Assembly (NCBI RefSeq): GCF_007751035.1
Contig: NZ_CP036433.1
Coordinates: forward strand, 3,205,001 to 3,269,000
DNA from: Lignipirellula cremea
Lineage (GTDB): Bacteria > Planctomycetota > Planctomycetia > Pirellulales > Pirellulaceae
Direction of reading: 5' to 3'
DNA: 64,000 bases
The position numbers and the translations under genes were made by a program. Below, one piece after another: positions 61,124 to 64,000 of the stretch; positions within the stretch are counted from its first letter, which is position 1; each line of letters begins with the position of its first letter. The notes beneath the pieces are model-generated. The model searched no databases. It worked only from the letters and a program-made list of their open reading frames with translations, and was not told the DNA's origin.

Positions 61124-62602
61124 TTAGAAAGCGCTCTTGGCTCCCGGCGGACGACGATCGCGGAAAATTCCCCCGACCGGAGCCGTGCTTTTCTCTGTGA
61201 CGCCCCCTGCCGAGGTCGGACGGAAGTCGTCCTCACTGGCGCCGCGGCCCAGGCCGACGGTGCGAGCTTCGCCGCGGTAGCCCATCGAGCTGAGCAGCTT
61301 CTTCACCGAGATCTGCTCCACCCCGTATTTACGGGCGAGTTCCGTCATGCTGGAGTAATTCGTCAGGGCGGATTCGTCGCTTTTGTCGGTGGGACGGTCG
61401 CCGACCACAATGTAGCGGGTGTTGACGGTGATTTCGCCCGACGGTTCGCCGGTCGGGGGAACCAGGGCGTCAATCACGCCGTTGTTCGACAGAATCACAT
61501 TCTGGACCAGTTTGTGGTCGCTTTCGCCGTCGCCGTCGTAATCCAGGTTGCCGACCAGGGCGAAGTGGATCCGCTCGCCAGCCGACCAGGCCGGAGAGAA
61601 GACCACATCGGCGGGCAGAATCGGATTGGTGATTTCATCGCTAAGAATTTTCGCTTCCGACAGATGCTTGTCGATCAGGCGAGTCACTTCGATCTGGGCT
61701 TTCGGGATGGCCGAGCGGAGGTCGGTCGCTTCGCGGTCGACCACGCTGAACGTCTGACCGCGACGCAGGCCGTCGGCCATGCCCAGGTCGATCCAGACCA
61801 CCTGCTGCTGCTGGTTGACCCAGCTGATCTTGCCGTCGGGCTGTTCGTTGATCACCGCCAGTTCCTCTTCGCGGCCTTTCACGACGAGGAGTTCGTTAAT
61901 GTTGGACAGGTTGCGGATCTGCGCTTCAAAGTTGGCTTTCTCCTTGGCGGCGTCTTCCGCGACTTTTTTCTTCTCGCCGCTGGCGGCGACAAACATGCCG
62001 GAGAACTTGTCGGAGTCCGCTTTCAGGCGGGCCGCTTCCGCATCGTGCGCGGCCTTGTCGGCAGCCACCGTGGCCAGCGCGTTCTGCATGGCCGTTTCGG
62101 CGATCTCGGTCTTTTTCTGCTCGCCTGCCTGCACGGCGGCGATTTCGGCGTTCAGACGCTGCTCTTGCGCCAGGGCGGCCGTCAGCGATTCATTCTTGGA
62201 ATTGATCACACCGATCAGATAACCGGGCAAGGCATGGTAGTTGCGAGCCTCGGTGAACTGCGAGCCGAATTTCTGCATGTCGTCGTTGTAGGCCGCTTCG
62301 ATCTTCGCCATCTCTTCGGCGACTTCGGTGTTACGCGCCAGGTTAGGGCGATAGTCCGCGTCGATTTCGGCTTGCGAGCGTTTGCTCCAGCCGACCATCC
62401 CTTTCATGATTTCGTAAGCCGCCTGGTAGGAGTCGCGAGATTTCGCCGCCGTGTCCGCCACCCCGATCTGGTTTTCTAGTTCCTTCGCGGATTTTTCCGC
62501 CGCGACATAGTAGATATAGGTGCTTACCCCCAGGGCGACAATCAACATGGCCGACAAAATAAGTGCGACCTGGAGACCCTGACTTTCGCTGCTACGAGAC
62601 AT
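61124..62602 (-). CDS. membrane-anchored coiled-coil protein of unknown function
   Basis: In this 492-residue protein an AGGAG site lies eight or nine bases before the ATG. One N-terminal membrane helix (VALILSAMLIVALGVSTYIYY) is followed by long Ala/Glu/Lys-rich coiled coil to about residue 245. A beta-rich domain (VWIDLGMADGLRRGQTFSVV) follows, then a segment with LGNLDYDGDGESDH-like acidic residues, VILSNNGVIDALVPP and RYIVVGDRPTD, which recalls a BRCT-type end. The tail is Gly/Pro-rich. The architecture suggests an envelope-spanning scaffold. No family name is assigned. Confidence 0.8.
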   Translation of the reverse strand: MSRSSESQGLQVALILSAMLIVALGVSTYIYYVAAEKSAKELENQIGVADTAAKSRDSYQAAYEIMKGMVGWSKRSQAEIDADYRPNLARNTEVAEEMAKIEAAYNDDMQKFGSQFTEARNYHALPGYLIGVINSKNESLTAALAQEQRLNAEIAAVQAGEQKKTEIAETAMQNALATVAADKAAHDAEAARLKADSDKFSGMFVAASGEKKKVAEDAAKEKANFEAQIRNLSNINELLVVKGREEELAVINEQPDGKISWVNQQQQVVWIDLGMADGLRRGQTFSVVDREATDLRSAIPKAQIEVTRLIDKHLSEAKILSDEITNPILPADVVFSPAWSAGERIHFALVGNLDYDGDGESDHKLVQNVILSNNGVIDALVPPTGEPSGEITVNTRYIVVGDRPTDKSDESALTNYSSMTELARKYGVEQISVKKLLSSMGYRGEARTVGLGRGASEDDFRPTSAGGVTEKSTAPVGGIFRDRRPPGAKSAF

Positions 62603-62953
62603 TCTTCATGCTCCTAAAGGCCCAGCCTGCGCGTGAATTATCGAAAAGAATTCGCTTCGACTGCCGAGGATCGCGACTGGACGACGCCGCCCTGGCAACC
62701 GAAGATTCGTTCCCCCGGGCGCCAACTATTCCACAAAACGGAAACAATCAGTTCACCCTGGAACAAATCTGCTGCGAAGCATGTAAGTTCGGAAAAGAAA
62801 ACAATATAAAGCGATTCTAAATTCGCTTCAGGGAGCTGTCAAACAAGAAAAAACGAGGCGGGGGCACGAGTGCACCCTGTTTTTCCCCCTGCGATGGGTG
62901 GTTTTTGAGCAGGCAGCCGTCGATATGCTCGAAGTTTCCGCGGCGCCGACGCC
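62603..62953. other. 351-bp gene-free region
   Basis: It lies between the coiled-coil protein start and the pdxJ stop, both minus-strand genes. I see no clear terminator for pdxJ, no RNA gene and no repeat. Confidence 0.4.
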
Positions 62954-63667
62954 CTAAACGCTGATTCTCTCTTTCATTTCCCGCACCGCGCGCTCCATGC
63001 CGATCATAAGGGCTCGCGCGATAATGGAGTGGCCGATGTTCAGTTCATGCATGTCGGCAATACGGGCGACCGGCTGGACGTTGCGCACCGTAAGCCCATG
63101 TCCGGCATGCAGCTGCATGTTCAGCTGGCGAATCTTTTCTCCCGCCCTGATCAGCTTCTGCAGCTCCTGCTGCTGGTCGGCGCCTTGCGCGTTGGCGTAG
63201 CTGCCCGTGTGGAGTTCGACGGCGTCGGCTTCCATCTGGGCGGCGGCCTCGATCTGGTCGTCGTCGGGATCCAGGAACAGGCTGACGAAGACGCCGGCGT
63301 CCTGCAGTTTGCGGACGGCCTGCTGCACCTCGGGCCGATGCTTCACCACATCGAGTCCGCCTTCGGTAGTGACTTCCTCCCGGCGTTCGGGCACCAGTGT
63401 CGCCTGGTGGGGCTTCGTCTGGCAGGCGATGTCGAGGATCTCGCCGACGCAGGCCAGCTCCAGGTTCAGCTTTACGGTGACGGTTTCCCGCAACAGCCGC
63501 AGATCGCGATCCTGGATATGGCGGCGGTCCTCGCGCAGATGCACCGTAATGACATCGGCCCCGCCCAGTTCGGCCAGCGCAGCCGCCCAGACGGGATCGG
63601 GCTCGTAGGTTTTCCGTGCCTGCCGCACGGTGGCGATGTGGTCAATGTTCACGCCTAATTCCGGCAT
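62954..63667 (-). CDS. pdxJ: pyridoxine 5'-phosphate synthase
   Basis: PdxJ condenses 1-deoxyxylulose-5-phosphate with 3-amino-2-oxopropyl phosphate, the last ring-closing step of vitamin B6 synthesis. From the ATG at 63667 it has 237 residues (a GTG lies 12 bp upstream). Signature segments are [77 protein letters not shown] and LHAGHGL. Catalytic Glu and His are all present. It is monocistronic as far as seen. Confidence 0.96.
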   Translation of the reverse strand: MPELGVNIDHIATVRQARKTYEPDPVWAAALAELGGADVITVHLREDRRHIQDRDLRLLRETVTVKLNLELACVGEILDIACQTKPHQATLVPERREEVTTEGGLDVVKHRPEVQQAVRKLQDAGVFVSLFLDPDDDQIEAAAQMEADAVELHTGSYANAQGADQQQELQKLIRAGEKIRQLNMQLHAGHGLTVRNVQPVARIADMHELNIGHSIIARALMIGMERAVREMKERISV

Positions 63668-64000
63668 CGCGATACTCACAGGTAGGCGGAGCCCGCCCCG
63701 CAGGACCAGGGCTCCGGCAGATCGGTCGACGGCGCTGGCCGTCAGACAAAAGGGGGTGATGGAACGTCCATTTTAGCCGCCCTTTGCCCGGATCACACCC
63801 GGGCAAGGTGTTCCCTGCCGCCGCTGCCGTGCGTTCCGCCGGCGCCGCACGCAAGTCGTCCTGCCGCAGCGCTCGGCGCTTCGCGGGGCCGGCGGCCTGT
63901 CCTTTTCCGCCCAGGCGATATAATGGGGGAAGTTTTCCGCCTGGGTAAAGGGTCCGGCGGCCGGATCACTGGCTTTACCGTCAGCACCGGGAAAACCTAA
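63668..64000. other. right-edge intergenic region with a promoter-like TATAAT between inverted repeats
   Basis: CCCAGGCG (63910-63917) and CGCCTGGG (63938-63945) flank TATAAT (63919-63924). The -35 position (around 63896) is weak (CTGTCC). A 26-codon frame from 63922 ending at the last base lacks any support. The next gene lies beyond the window. Confidence 0.4.

Noticed and set aside
63922-64000. 26-codon frame ending exactly at the window edge
   Set aside because: No ribosome-binding site, no family feature, and it overlaps the promoter-like inverted repeat.

Overview
This window looks like a chromosomal segment from a planctomycete, most likely of the Pirellulaceae type. That is inferred from gene content: three large 'planctomycete cytochrome' proteins (DUF1587/1592/1588/1585 or DUF1549/DUF1553) with DUF1552 or DUF1501 partners, a TIGR03000-type secreted protein, a sulfatase, DUF1080, PQQ-propeller and Gfo/Idh/MocA proteins, and a sigma factor with a very acidic N-terminus. 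The DNA is GC-rich, coding is dense on both strands, and long antisense shadow frames are common.

Layout. 1-6 kb: a surface-polysaccharide block, with two glycosyltransferases followed by dTDP-sugar genes rfbB-rfbA-rfbC. 6-15 kb: a Gly/Ser-rich TIGR03000 protein, an HTTM membrane pair, a membrane glycerophosphodiesterase, a MoxR-type ATPase, a polytopic membrane protein and a DPM1-like glycosyltransferase. 15-22 kb: a cytochrome/DUF1552 pair and a large secreted protein of unknown function. 22-30 kb: an SRPBCC protein, a repeat-rich intergenic stretch, a sialidase, a secreted oxidoreductase, PPK2, a sulfatase and a small zinc-ribbon/L7-L12-like membrane protein. 30.3-32.4 kb: a co-directional array of 14 tRNA genes, none with an encoded CCA, split by a 0.4-kb inverted-repeat element. 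32.5-37.6 kb: a DUF1549/DUF1553 plus DUF1501 pair and a YugP-like metalloprotease. 37.8-41.3 kb: a phosphoesterase/tetraheme lipoprotein, a DUF1573 protein and a membrane protein. 41.5-50 kb: DUF1080, HNH-like, 2-oxoadipate dioxygenase (DUF1338), a 1205-aa PQQ propeller, a glycosyltransferase and lpxB. 49.8-55.6 kb: a DUF1501 protein and a four-gene peptide-ligase/peptidase cluster (C39-like peptidase, RimK-like ATP-grasp, GCS2, N-formylglutamate amidohydrolase). 55.9-63.7 kb: a second DUF1549/DUF1553 protein, the primary sigma factor, a coiled-coil membrane protein and pdxJ.

The two most unusual loci are the tRNA array and the amidoligase/peptidase cluster. The array has phage-like features but no phage genes beside it. 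It contains a tRNA-Arg(GCG) gene with a tandemly duplicated anticodon arm, Leu-anticodon genes with short variable loops, and a CT dinucleotide after the discriminator base in 13 of 14 genes. The ligase cluster has the organisation expected for synthesis and turnover of an unknown glutamate-containing peptide or conjugate. Several dispersed or palindromic repeat families sit in the intergenic spaces.

All calls come from reading the sequence. No database search, profile search or folding program was run, and start sites are judged from ribosome-binding sites and signal peptides.
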